A stretch of DNA of 64,000 bases, taken from positions 2,976,001-3,040,000 of the forward strand of contig NZ_LT629739.1 in assembly GCF_900105045.1 (NCBI RefSeq), given 5' to 3'. The stretch's first letter is position 1; the number at the start of each line of letters is the position of its first letter. The stretch comes from Brevibacterium picturae (GTDB taxonomy: Bacteria; Actinomycetota; Actinomycetes; Actinomycetales; Brevibacteriaceae). Below the pieces are notes generated by a model that worked only from the letters and a program-made list of their open reading frames with translations, made no database searches and was not told the DNA's origin. Positions 1-8,154 of this stretch are shown in pieces. The translations under genes were made by a program, and so were the position numbers.

Positions 1-704
1 TGATCCGCCAGCGGAATCTCCCACGCGGTGTCTCCTCCGTCTGAGGCGGAGAGAGTGTCCTGATCAACACTGAGGATCGTCCCCTGATACTCGCCGAGGA
101 CGCGCGAGGTCGAGGATTCCTCATCTGCGACTTCACCAGAGTCAGAGTCGAGTGCCACAGCTTCTCCGTCATCGGTCTCGCCGTCATCGTCGGCGGGCGA
201 GAAGACCGTTCCCGGGCCGTGCAGCGGACCGGGCACGTCTGCCGGGCCCCACCGCTGCTCACCCGATTCGAGGTCATAGGCGCTCGCCGTCACCTCGGTG
301 CTGCAGCTTTCGTCAGATGCCGAGTCGGTGAGCACCGCCAGCGGTTTCCCCTCACTGTCGGCGGTCACGGTGAACCCGGTGCAGCCCGTGGGTCGCTGGG
401 CCTGCCACAGGGTGGTGCCGTTGCTGTCGACGGCGCTGAAGTCCAGCCGATCCTCGCTGCTGCCTGCGGACAGGAACACATCGCCGAGGTGCTTGACGTC
501 GAGATCCCAGTCCGGCTCCACGAGCTCGAGCGGTTCGACGATCAGAGGCAGCTGCAGGTCGGAGGCATCGACTGCGTCGAGTTCCGTACCGACCTGCTTC
601 GGTTCGCGTTCGAGCTCGGGCGGTTCCTCGGCCGAGGTGCAGCCAAAGAGGGCCAGTATGGTGGTCAGCCCGATGGTCAGACTGCCGAATCCTCGCCTGG
701 CCAT
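1..704 (-). CDS. Lipoprotein with PQQ-like repeats, 3' end cut by window edge
   Basis: The frame starts at the ATG whose first base is 704 and stays open through position 1, so about 234 residues are visible and the C-terminus is missing. The N-terminus (MARRGFGSLTIG, hydrophobic stretch, LFGC at about residue 24) is a lipoprotein signal with lipobox Cys. The rest has Trp/Gly strands such as LWQAQRPTGC and EQRWGP, aligning by eye with LWTAQRPRACS and QKRWGP of the lipoprotein at 2462-3751, so the two are paralogues of a quinoprotein-like beta-propeller type. Its start overlaps the CcdA stop (TGATG), making it the third gene of the DsbA-CcdA operon. The role is unknown; an extracytoplasmic partner of the thiol-redox proteins is inferred from context only. 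Confidence 0.75.
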   Translation of the reverse strand, partial: MARRGFGSLTIGLTTILALFGCTSAEEPPELEREPKQVGTELDAVDASDLQLPLIVEPLELVEPDWDLDVKHLGDVFLSAGSSEDRLDFSAVDSNGTTLWQAQRPTGCTGFTVTADSEGKPLAVLTDSASDESCSTEVTASAYDLESGEQRWGPADVPGPLHGPGTVFSPADDDGETDDGEAVALDSDSGEVADEESSTSRVLGEYQGTILSVDQDTLSASDGGDTAWEIPLAD

Positions 705-1651
705 CAGGGCCTTCGCTCGTCTCTGACCCGGTTCGGCGCCTTCGCGGTCTCGGTCCCGGTCTCGGTCTCCGATCCGGTCGCAGTCTCTGTCTGCTCCTGA
801 CTCTCGTCCCTGCCCGTCCTGTCCCTGTTGCGACGGCGCTCATGCCGGAACCACAGGGCGATGGCGACGACTGCCAACAGGCAGACGACGAGGATGTCGA
901 CCGTGGTCGACGTCCAGGAGCTCGCCCATTCCTGAATATGGGCAAGGGTTGAGGTTGAAACCAGAGACGGCGCCGAGACCAGACCGTTCGTCATCCAGAA
1001 CACGATGCCGATGAGGATCATCAGGGCTCCGGTGATCATCGAGATGACGGGTAGCCGGCGGCCGAAGAAGTTGACCGAGCCTCCGCGCATGACCGACCTG
1101 GCTCGCGGCCCCATCCGCGACCACAGGGCCGCGATGATGAACAGCGGCACGACCATGCCGGCACCATAGATCGCCAGCATCACACCGCCGAGGAACACAC
1201 TGCCACGTGTGGCCGCCAGAGTCAGGACCGCGCCGAGGATGGGCCCGGAGCAGACTCCGGCGATCCCGCTCGTGGCGCCGAGGAGGAATGTCTTCGTCGC
1301 TCCCGTCGCCGTTGCCGACTTGGACCTCATGGCGTCGGCGCCGGGCAGCGCCTTAGCGGGGTCGAAGCCGAAGCCGAAGAACTGGACGATGCCGAGAATG
1401 ATGAGGATCGCCGAGGCGACGAGGACGATGGTGCCCCGATAGGCGGTGAAGAGCGCTCCCAGGGTTCCTGCCCCCATTCCCAAAGGGATGAGGACGAGCA
1501 GCATTCCTACGTAGAAGATGCCGCCGTGGAGCAGCAGTCGTGACCCGACCCCGACTGTGGAGCCGAAGAAGGCCGGCAGCAGCAGGGCCGCGCAGGGGCT
1601 GAGCAGAGCGAGGACGCCGCCGATGAAGGCGCTGAGCAATCCGATGTCCAT
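704..1651 (-). CDS. ccdA: CcdA/DsbD-family thiol-disulfide transmembrane protein
   Basis: This 315-residue polytopic membrane protein has the two conserved cysteines of the CcdA family in their usual settings: LSPCAALLLP near residue 20 and GVCSGPILGAVL near residue 134. Members of the family carry reducing equivalents from cytoplasmic thioredoxin across the membrane to extracytoplasmic thiol proteins. Six or more hydrophobic segments are visible before a charged tail (about residues 265-315) with a low-complexity TETATGSETETGTETA stretch, longer than in most CcdA proteins. Its ATG overlaps the stop of the upstream DsbA-like gene (TGATG), which implies translational coupling and a shared role. 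Function as electron donor to the neighbouring DsbA-like proteins is inferred. Confidence 0.88.
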   Translation of the reverse strand: MDIGLLSAFIGGVLALLSPCAALLLPAFFGSTVGVGSRLLLHGGIFYVGMLLVLIPLGMGAGTLGALFTAYRGTIVLVASAILIILGIVQFFGFGFDPAKALPGADAMRSKSATATGATKTFLLGATSGIAGVCSGPILGAVLTLAATRGSVFLGGVMLAIYGAGMVVPLFIIAALWSRMGPRARSVMRGGSVNFFGRRLPVISMITGALMILIGIVFWMTNGLVSAPSLVSTSTLAHIQEWASSWTSTTVDILVVCLLAVVAIALWFRHERRRNRDRTGRDESQEQTETATGSETETGTETAKAPNRVRDERRP

Positions 1652-2394
1652 CAGTTCGCTCCTTCCAGTTTCGCTTCGATGGCGTCGACGAAGACGCTGG
1701 TGGGCTGGGCCCCGACGTAGGGCTGAGAGTCGAGGATGAATGTCGGAGTCGAGAACGCGCCGAGTTCGGTGCCCATCGCCGCGTTCTTATCGACGGCCTC
1801 GGCCGTCTCAGACGAGTTCATGTCTTCCTCGAACTGGTCCATGTCGAGGCCGCTGTCGGCGGCCACGGAGGTCAGCGCTTCGGGCGAGAGCTCCTCCGGC
1901 GACCGTGGTTTGCCTCCGGCGAACAGCTTCTCGTGGAACTCCCAGTGCTTGTCCTGCAGGGCTGCGGCGTAGGCTGCCTCGGCTGCCTGTTCGGATGCGG
2001 ATCCGAAGACGTTTACCTCGCGCCATTCGATGCGCAGATCACCGGAGTCGACGTAGTCGAGCATTGTCGGCAGAGTGTCCTGTGACCAGGCCGCACAGTA
2101 CGGGCACTGATAGTCGGAGAAGACGACGAGCGTGACCGGGGCATCCACCGGTCCGTCGGCCAGGGGGTCGTCATCGTCAGTGTCGAAGTCGCTGAGATCC
2201 TTCTGCTCGGGATCTTCGACCTCGGTGACGACGACGTCCGGTTCCTTCTGTTTGCCGGAGGTCGAGAGGTCAGAATCATCGCCCTGCTCGCGATCCATGA
2301 GGAGGATCATGAGCACGAGAGCCAGGGCAATGGCGATGACCGTGAGGGGTATCCACCATCGGTATTGGGGCCTGAGCGCTTCGTGTCTCGGCAT
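1651..2394 (-). CDS. Membrane-anchored DsbA-like thioredoxin-fold protein
   Basis: The 247-residue protein has one N-terminal membrane segment (about residues 13-33), an acidic linker, and a thioredoxin-fold domain of the DsbA/DSBA-like type. The active site is CPYC (Cys97, Cys100, in SDYQCPYCAAW) and a cis-proline loop STPTFIL follows near the C-terminus. It should act outside the membrane as a disulfide oxidase, isomerase or reductase; its direction cannot be read from sequence. It is first in the operon with ccdA and a lipoprotein, with AGGAG just upstream of the ATG. A paralogue lies at 3758-4492. The dyad at 2410-2428 lies about 16 bases upstream of the start codon, so it is probably repressed by the BlaI-type protein nearby. 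Confidence 0.88.
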   Translation of the reverse strand: MPRHEALRPQYRWWIPLTVIAIALALVLMILLMDREQGDDSDLSTSGKQKEPDVVVTEVEDPEQKDLSDFDTDDDDPLADGPVDAPVTLVVFSDYQCPYCAAWSQDTLPTMLDYVDSGDLRIEWREVNVFGSASEQAAEAAYAAALQDKHWEFHEKLFAGGKPRSPEELSPEALTSVAADSGLDMDQFEEDMNSSETAEAVDKNAAMGTELGAFSTPTFILDSQPYVGAQPTSVFVDAIEAKLEGAN

Positions 2395-2409
2395 ATCACC
2401 ACTCCTGAG

Positions 2410-2428
2410 TTACTATGCGGCTTAGTAA
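2410..2428. promoter_or_regulatory. BlaI-type operator dyad, site 1
   Basis: Perfect inverted repeat TTACTA-N7-TAGTAA just upstream of the DsbA-ccdA-lipoprotein operon. The same arms with the same 7-base spacer occur twice at 4565-4600 beside the blaI operon. Known BlaI/MecI/CopY operators are short dyads bound by winged-helix dimers, which fits. Binding is inferred. Confidence 0.7.
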
Positions 2429-2461
2429 AGTGTAGATGACGGCGGTCTGGCGCTGCCACCG

Positions 2462-3751
2462 TCAGCTCCGACTCGTGACCAACAGCGGTGTCTGCGGGTC
2501 ACCGATGAGCGCGGCACCGGACTCGGAGATGTGGTGGGGCGACCCGAGGCGTTCGATCGCCTCGAGCAGGGCAGTGCCGCCTTCGGCCCGGCTTCCGTCC
2601 CGGGCAGATCTGGCAGTGACCGGCCGTTCCGTCTCCGCGCGATCTGAGTCATGACCGCTCGAGGAGCCGCTCCCACTTGTCGAGCGGCTCCCATTTGATG
2701 AGCGGCTCCCACTCTCCGAGTCGAAGACGATGAGACCGGCTCCTACGGCAGCGACCTCGGCGTTCTCGGGCAAAGGCGTGTTCCAGCGTTTGGTCCCGTC
2801 AGAGTCGAACCCGAGCAGATCGGACCCGGCGGTGACCAGGGTCTCGCTCGATGAGTCGAACCAGGCCCCAGAGATATTCGAATCGACGCTCGCCCCCGAG
2901 TCCAGGTCGATGAGCATTCGCTCCTCGCTACCGGCATCGCCCAGCAGCGCGTGGGTTTCACCGATCGGCTCCCAGGGAACCTCCCGGGCCTCGGAGGCAG
3001 ACAAACCGAAGTCCTCAGCTGCCCGAGTCCAGAGCCTGTGCCCGTCGAGATCCTCCCCGACGATGTCGCCGTCCTGACTGCGAATGAGGTGCTCACCGAA
3101 CAGCGCGACCACCCGCGGCGAGGCGTCGTCGCTCTCATTCTCGGTTTCGACAGCGGCCACATCTCCGGTGGCCGGGTCGAGCGCGGTGCGGGGCCCGGCG
3201 ATTCCGATGAAGTCCTTCGGTGCGCCCGCGAAGACGAGGCCGTTGCCCAGCATCGCTCCGGGTGTTTCCACCGGTCCCCACCGTTTCTGGCCGGTTGTGA
3301 GGTCATAGCCGCTCGCCGTCGGTGTGAGTGAGTCACCTGTCGCAGAGCCCTGGTCCATGAGGACTGCGATGGGTCCGTCATCGGTGGTGGTGACGAGGTA
3401 GGCGGAACAGGCGCGGGGACGCTGTGCCGTCCACAGAACCTGACCACCCGAGTCGACGGCGCGATATTCGAGGCTGTCGTCGTTCTCGTGCATCGACAGG
3501 AACGTCCCGTCCGCTTCCTGGGCCGGGGCGTCCCAGCCGGGGTCGACGGTGCGTTCCGCAGCGGAAGCGCTGCCTGATTCACCCGACTCGACGCTCGCAG
3601 CTTCACCGGAGTCGAAGCTCGGAGCTTGTGAGCCTGCCGTGCTCGGTTCGGACGACTGTGAGCCCGAGCCGAACCCCGAGCAGGCGCTGAGTCCGAGGGC
3701 AACGACGAGAGTGAGGGGGAGAACCGCCGAGGCGGTGGACCGTGGTCGCAC
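2462..3751 (-). CDS. Lipoprotein with PQQ-like beta-propeller repeats
   Basis: Starts at a GTG (first base 3751). The 429-residue product begins with a lipoprotein signal (LTLVVALGLSACSG, lipobox Cys about residue 24), followed by a Ser/Glu-rich linker and Trp-containing repeats (LWTAQRPRACS, QKRWGP, HRLWTRA, KRWNTPL) typical of quinoprotein-like propellers. A Ser/Gly insert near residues 345-375 comes from a degenerate DNA repeat (GAGCGGCTCCCA-like units at about 2650-2720). It lies 6 bases downstream of the DsbA-like gene at 3758-4492 and pairs with the truncated lipoprotein at 1-704, so a DsbA-plus-lipoprotein unit appears duplicated. Function unknown; probably anchored outside the cell. 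Confidence 0.8.
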   Translation of the reverse strand: MRPRSTASAVLPLTLVVALGLSACSGFGSGSQSSEPSTAGSQAPSFDSGEAASVESGESGSASAAERTVDPGWDAPAQEADGTFLSMHENDDSLEYRAVDSGGQVLWTAQRPRACSAYLVTTTDDGPIAVLMDQGSATGDSLTPTASGYDLTTGQKRWGPVETPGAMLGNGLVFAGAPKDFIGIAGPRTALDPATGDVAAVETENESDDASPRVVALFGEHLIRSQDGDIVGEDLDGHRLWTRAAEDFGLSASEAREVPWEPIGETHALLGDAGSEERMLIDLDSGASVDSNISGAWFDSSSETLVTAGSDLLGFDSDGTKRWNTPLPENAEVAAVGAGLIVFDSESGSRSSNGSRSTSGSGSSSGHDSDRAETERPVTARSARDGSRAEGGTALLEAIERLGSPHHISESGAALIGDPQTPLLVTSRS

Positions 3752-3757
3752 GCCTTC

Positions 3758-4492
3758 TCAGCCTTCCGCCTCGGCGAGGGCTTCGTCAACGGCGCCGACG
3801 AATGCCTTGGTCGGCTGCGCACCCACGAGAGGTTTGCCGCCGATGACGAATGTCGGGGTGCTGGCCACGCCCAGCGAGTAGCCCTCTTGGGCCGTGGCGT
3901 CGAACTCTTCGTGAGCCTCGACCGAATTCATGTCTCCCTTGAACTTCGTGGGATCGAGGCCGAGGTCCTTGGCGGTCGACACCAGAGAGTCGTCGTCGAG
4001 CTCGGACTTCGGGGGATGTTCGCCGCCTTCGAACAGGGTGTTGTGGAACTTCCAGTACTTGCCTTGGAGTCCGGCGGCATAGGCCGCGCGAGCTGCCCTC
4101 TCCGACTCCTCACCGAAGACGGCGAGGTCGCGCATCTCGATCCGCAGATCGCCCTTGTCCACGTAGTCCATCATGGCCGGCATCGTCTCCTCGTTCCAGG
4201 ACGCGCAGTACGGGCACTGATAGTCGGAGAACATCACGAGAGTCACCGGCGCATCGACCTCGCCGAGCGCGTGGCTGTCGCCCTCGACCCTGTGCTCGAC
4301 GAACGACAGATCGACCTCCTCGGTGCCGGATTCGGACTCGCCGCCGGATCCCGACTCGCTCTGCGAATGCGCGTTCGCGCTGTCCTCGGACGGGCCCTGG
4401 TTGACGATGACCACGCCGATGAGCACCGCAGCGAGGATGATGACAGCCAAGGGCACGAGCCACACCATGGGGCCGCGAGCAGAACGGAACAC
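3758..4492 (-). CDS. Membrane-anchored DsbA-like thioredoxin-fold protein (paralogue)
   Basis: I place the start at the GTG with first base 4492 because AGGAGG lies 6 bases upstream. The longest open frame begins at 4648 and would run through the regulatory dyads. The 244-residue product has a membrane anchor (about residues 9-30), a Ser/Glu-rich linker and a DsbA-like domain with CPYC at Cys93 and Cys96 and cis-Pro loop STPTFVI. It closely resembles the protein at 1651-2394 (shared SDYQCPYCA, VGAQPT). It heads a two-gene operon with a lipoprotein and faces the blaI operon across the operators. It is likely an extracytoplasmic thiol oxidoreductase; substrates are unknown. Confidence 0.88.
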   Translation of the reverse strand: MFRSARGPMVWLVPLAVIILAAVLIGVVIVNQGPSEDSANAHSQSESGSGGESESGTEEVDLSFVEHRVEGDSHALGEVDAPVTLVMFSDYQCPYCASWNEETMPAMMDYVDKGDLRIEMRDLAVFGEESERAARAAYAAGLQGKYWKFHNTLFEGGEHPPKSELDDDSLVSTAKDLGLDPTKFKGDMNSVEAHEEFDATAQEGYSLGVASTPTFVIGGKPLVGAQPTKAFVGAVDEALAEAEG

Positions 4493-4564
4493 GGGAACCT
4501 CCTGAGGAAGTCGGGTCGGAAGAGTCGGATCAGAGCGCAGCCGAGGCAACGCATGATGGAACTT

Positions 4565-4600
4565 TACTATCTGGCATAGTATACTAACTCCCATAGTAAA
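4565..4600. promoter_or_regulatory. Paired BlaI-type operator dyads, sites 2 and 3
   Basis: Two abutting dyads lie between the divergent DsbA-like gene and the blaI operon. Site 2 is TTACTA-N7-TAGTAT (4565-4583) and site 3 is ATACTA-N7-TAGTAA (4582-4600), with centres 17 bases apart. They share arms and spacing with the dyad at 2410. Their place lets one repressor shut off both divergent promoters and autoregulate. Confidence 0.72.
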
Positions 4601-4635
4601 CAGACTGTTCGACGCTGCGCAAAGAAGGGACCAAG

Positions 4636-5226
4636 GTGCTGTTCTCATATCTCTCCGACGCGACCCGGGCGCTTCGCATGTGGAACACCCGCCGCATCCT
4701 CGTCGCCATTGCGACCGCCGGCGCCTCCGTGTTCATCATCGGAATGTCCACGGTGCTCATCCCCAATTCCTTCTTCTCCAGAGACATTCCACCGGTGTGG
4801 TGGGACTATCCGGTCTGGATTCTCATGTCGGTCCTCCTGGGCGTGCTCATCGCCACCTATGTCCGCGAGCCCGGCGCTCGCGCGACGAGTCCCCGTGGGA
4901 CCCAGGACGTCGCCGATGAGGGAACGGGGACGGTCGAAGGCGCCGAGGCTGCCAAAGCCGAGGTGGTCGATGACCGGTCCGAGCGCCGCGGGGGCACGTT
5001 CGGCACCGTCGGCGGCATGCTCGGCTGGTTCGCCGTCGGCTGCCCGGTGTGCAATAAGATCGCGCTCGTCGTGCTCGGTTACACTGGGGCTCTCACATAC
5101 TTCGCACCGCTTCAGCCCGTGCTGGCGGTCCTGTCGGTCGTCCTGCTGCTGGTCGCGGTGGTCGTCCGTCTCAAGGGGCAGTTCTCCTGCCCGGTGCCCA
5201 CTCGCGAAAGGAGCCGTCTGCCATGA
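4636..5226 (+). CDS. Membrane protein with CPVC motif, unknown family
   Basis: The GTG start at 4636 follows a purine-rich AGAAGGGA. The 196-residue product has membrane segments near residues 21-41, 57-75, 125-150 and 155-180, separated by an acidic cytoplasmic or external loop (about 80-120). A conserved-looking VGCPVCNK lies just inside a membrane segment, and a further Cys occurs at FSCPVP near the end. I do not recognise a named family. The CxxC at the membrane, together with neighbouring DsbA-like and CcdA proteins, suggests a thiol-redox or metal-binding role, which is inference. The stop overlaps the blaI start (ATGA), so it is the first gene of the blaI-M56 operon. Confidence 0.75.
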   Translation: MLFSYLSDATRALRMWNTRRILVAIATAGASVFIIGMSTVLIPNSFFSRDIPPVWWDYPVWILMSVLLGVLIATYVREPGARATSPRGTQDVADEGTGTVEGAEAAKAEVVDDRSERRGGTFGTVGGMLGWFAVGCPVCNKIALVVLGYTGALTYFAPLQPVLAVLSVVLLLVAVVVRLKGQFSCPVPTRERSRLP

Positions 5227-5612
5227 CATCGGAATCGGCCGCGACCGAGAAATCATCGCCGATCCGCCTCGGCGCGCTCGAACAGCAGGTCATGGACCTG
5301 CTGTGGGACGAGGGGCCGTTGACGGTCAGGCAGATCATCGAAGCCTCGGACAACGTTCCCGCCTATACGACGATCGCGACAGTGCTGACCAATCTTGAAC
5401 GCAAGCACCTGGTCCAACGTGAACGTCAGGGCCGATCAGTCCTCCACACCCCGAATATCAGCCGCGAAGAGCACGCCGCGACACTCATGCAGAAAGCACT
5501 GGTCAACGGGGGAGACCGGGCGGCATCGATCCTGCACTTCGTCGACGGCATCGGCGCCGAGGACATCGAACTCCTGCGCAGCTACCTCAACTCCAAGGAT
5601 GAGCACGGATGA
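5223..5612 (+). CDS. blaI: BlaI/MecI/CopY-family winged-helix repressor
   Basis: The 129-residue protein opens with LGALEQQVMDLLWDEGPLTV and continues with AYTTIATVLTNLERKHLVQR, the winged-helix recognition region typical of BlaI/MecI (PF03965). The C-terminal half (about 80-125) is the expected dimerisation region. In this family an M56 membrane protease senses a signal and causes cleavage or release of the repressor, and such a protease is encoded directly downstream with a 4-base overlap. No beta-lactamase lies nearby; the neighbours with matching dyads are disulfide-bond genes. It probably represses its own operon and the two DsbA-like operons. Confidence 0.92.
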   Translation: MTSESAATEKSSPIRLGALEQQVMDLLWDEGPLTVRQIIEASDNVPAYTTIATVLTNLERKHLVQRERQGRSVLHTPNISREEHAATLMQKALVNGGDRAASILHFVDGIGAEDIELLRSYLNSKDEHG

Positions 5613-6595
5613 GTCTGCTGCTCATCGGCGCGGGAGCGGCCGCACTGTTCGCCCTCATCACCTGGATCGGTCCCTTTCTTGTGAGGACGGCTGCCCCGGT
5701 TCTCATGCGAGCACCGCGACTCGCTGTGTTCGGGCTCCTGTCCGTGCCCCTGATGTGGTGGGCGGTCGTCGCCGCCTTGAGCCTGCTGGCCGCCTCACTG
5801 TTCCAAGGTCCTGACGTGCTTCCGGTTCCCCTCGCGGACGTCTGTTCGCGCTGCCTCATCGCGGCCAGTCCGTTCCCGGACCTCGCACGAGTCGAAACCC
5901 TGATCCCGGTCGTCCTCTTCCTCGTCTTCCCACTCCTGGTCTCCGTCTTCTCCGTCGTGTGGGGTCTTCGCCAGCGCGCACGACGCCGCCGGGAGAACTC
6001 CTCCGCTGCGGCGCGGCTGCTGCGCGGCTCGACCATCGCCGATATCAACGGCCGGTCGCTGAACGTCCTCGACAAGGAAACTCCCTTCGCCTTCTCGCTG
6101 CCGCATAAGTACGGGGGCGTGGTCGTCTCCCAGGCGCTGTGCTCGAGCCTGGAGAAGGACGAGCTCACCGCCGTGCTCGAACACGAAAGAGCCCACGTCG
6201 AGGGCGGGCATCATCGGATCATGGCGATCATCGACACGTTCGTGCGGCCGCTGTCGTTCATTCCCCTGTTCGCCGAGGTGGCCGCCTCCATCCCCCTCTA
6301 CCTTGAGATCGCCGCCGACGACCGTGCACGACGAACCGCGGGAACTCCGGCTCTGGCCAGCGCCCTGCTCAAGATCGGGCAGCCCACGGACGTGACCGGC
6401 CACCTCAGCGGATCCTATGCCCTCAACATCGCCGGACCCGACCGGATCCGGCAATTGGTCTCACCCGCTGACATGACGTCCGGGGTGCTGCCCGTCATGG
6501 CACTCGCCAGTGTGCTCGCCGCTTTCGTCACGGTCTTCTCCTCGGTGTTCTACTCCTACGCCACGGTCCTGGCCACCGGTTGCGTCATGCCCTGA
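5609..6595 (+). CDS. M56-family membrane metallopeptidase (BlaR1-like, no sensor domain)
   Basis: The 328-residue integral membrane protein has segments at about residues 4-25, 40-62, 97-120 and one near the C-terminus, and a zinc-protease HExxH motif at His192-Glu193-xx-His196 (LEHERAHVEGGHH). This matches the M56 core of BlaR1/MecR1. Unlike staphylococcal BlaR1 it ends soon after the last membrane segment and has no penicillin-binding sensor domain, as is common in actinobacterial M56 proteins. It overlaps blaI by 4 bases (ATGA). It is expected to inactivate the BlaI-type repressor on an unknown envelope signal. Confidence 0.9.
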   Translation: MSLLLIGAGAAALFALITWIGPFLVRTAAPVLMRAPRLAVFGLLSVPLMWWAVVAALSLLAASLFQGPDVLPVPLADVCSRCLIAASPFPDLARVETLIPVVLFLVFPLLVSVFSVVWGLRQRARRRRENSSAAARLLRGSTIADINGRSLNVLDKETPFAFSLPHKYGGVVVSQALCSSLEKDELTAVLEHERAHVEGGHHRIMAIIDTFVRPLSFIPLFAEVAASIPLYLEIAADDRARRTAGTPALASALLKIGQPTDVTGHLSGSYALNIAGPDRIRQLVSPADMTSGVLPVMALASVLAAFVTVFSSVFYSYATVLATGCVMP

Positions 6596-6759
6596 CCCAA
6601 GCACTGTCGGTGCACTGGCTGCGCACGGACGGGCCGACGCTGTCGAACCAGATCCGCGCCTTGTCCACGTGCTGCACGCCGTGGTCACCAGCCGGACTCA
6701 TTCCACCGCAGCCGAGCCGAGGACTACCATGCTGGAGTGGAGCGCGAGGAGAGTGACGG

Positions 6760-8026
6760 GTGAACAGGAGAGAGCACGGGGCACCGGGACGAGGCCTTCT
6801 GACGGTCCTGTTGGGTGCTGTCGGCTCAGGGCCGCTCCTGCTCTACGGACTCAGCGCTGTCAGCGACTCGATCATCGTCGACCTGGGCATCTCGGAAGCC
6901 CAGTTCGGTTTGTTGGCCACTGTCTGTTTCGCCTGCGCAGCCATCGGCAATGCGACCCTGGGGCGGGTAGCGGACAGGCACTCCGACGTGTCTCTGATGA
7001 CGCTGGTCTTCGTGCTCGCCGCAGCAGCGATGGCGCTGGTCGCAGTCCCTGCAGGTTTTTGGATGCTGCTCGCCGCCGCAGGCATCTCGGGCATCGCCCA
7101 ATCCTTCCCCAACGGCGTCACCAATCGGGTCCTTCTCGAGCGTGTGCCGGTCACGAAGCGGATCGGTTGGGTGGGGGTCAAGCAGTCCGGAGTTCAGGCC
7201 AGTCAGCTGACGGCGAGCCTGGCCTTCCCGATGCTGGCGGCGGCTGCCGGATGGCGGGGCGCGGCGCTGGCCATCGCGATCGTCCCCCCTCATCCTCATG
7301 GTGCTGATGTGGCATTCTCTGCGCGTGACACCGCTGTTGACACTCACCGCCTCGCACCCTGCTGACACCACTGAGGCGACCGACACCAGGGCGACCGACA
7401 CCGGGGCGACCGACACCGGGGCGACCGATGCTGTTCCCACCTCCTCCCCGCGGCACCCGGGTATGGTGTGGGCCCTGGCGGCCTTCGGGCTGCTCAACGG
7501 AATCGGGGTCCAGGCGACCAACGTCTACATGCCGCTGTTCTCCGTGCGTGAGCTGGGATTCTCACTCGTGCTCGGCGGCGTCACCGCGGCGGTGGCCGGT
7601 GCGATCGGTGTGGCCGCTCGAGTGGGTTGGGCCAGGCAGATGGCCCGTGGTGCTTCCGGTACACACCTGCTGCTGCTTCTTGCGCTGATCGCCACGGCTG
7701 GCGCAGCGATGTTCTACGGCGCAGGAGCATCCGGCTGGGTATGGATGCTGTGGGTCGCTGCGGCGCTGCACGGCACCTCGGCGCTCGGTGTCTCTGTGGT
7801 GCTGATGAGCGCGCTCATGCGGTCGATCCCCTCGACGTCGATGGCCTCCGCCAGCGGAATGGTCACGGCAGGCATGTTCACCGGGTTCTCCCTGGGACCG
7901 TTGGGCATGGGCGTGCTCGTCAGCTCACCCGGCGGCTTCCAGCTGGGCTGGGCCGCTGTCGGGCTGGTCTACCTGCTCTGCGTGCTGTTGGCAGTGGTGC
8001 TCATTCGCAAGTCGAGCAGAAACTGA
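6760..8026 (+). pseudogene. MFS transporter split by a frameshift in a C6 tract
   Basis: The gene starts at GTG 6760 behind GAGGAGAGTGA. The first 175 codons encode a normal N-terminal MFS half (ISEAQFGLLATVCFACAAIG, then GRVADRHSD of the loop 2-3 region). At 7284-7289 there is a run of six C; one C fewer would join this frame to the second half (LILMVLMW onward, through 8026), giving a transporter of about 420 residues with 12 segments. Both halves are otherwise intact, so the shift is recent, a slippage-prone phase site, or a sequencing error. A 15-base tandem repeat lies in the central cytoplasmic loop. Substrate unknown. Confidence 0.8.
7376..7428 (+). repeat. 15-bp tandem repeat, about 3.5 copies
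   Basis: Units of the form GCGACCGACACC(A/G)GG run in tandem inside the MFS gene and encode a repeating TDTGA-type peptide in the central loop. The 15-base length keeps the frame, so copy-number change would vary loop length without breaking the protein. Confidence 0.9.
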
Positions 8027-8154
8027 GGAAGGATACTCTCCCTCGGGAATGATCACCAGCCCCTGTCGGGCCCTTCGCGACGTGCTTAAAATCCTCAAAA
8101 TGGTGCCGGGGCGATACGGTGTCGGTGCGTTGCAGAGATACGGTGAGGTGTCTG

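Noticed and set aside
4493..4648. Upstream extension of the second DsbA-like gene to 4648
   Set aside because: It would put coding sequence over the operator pair, and the GTG at 4492 has an ideal ribosome-binding site.
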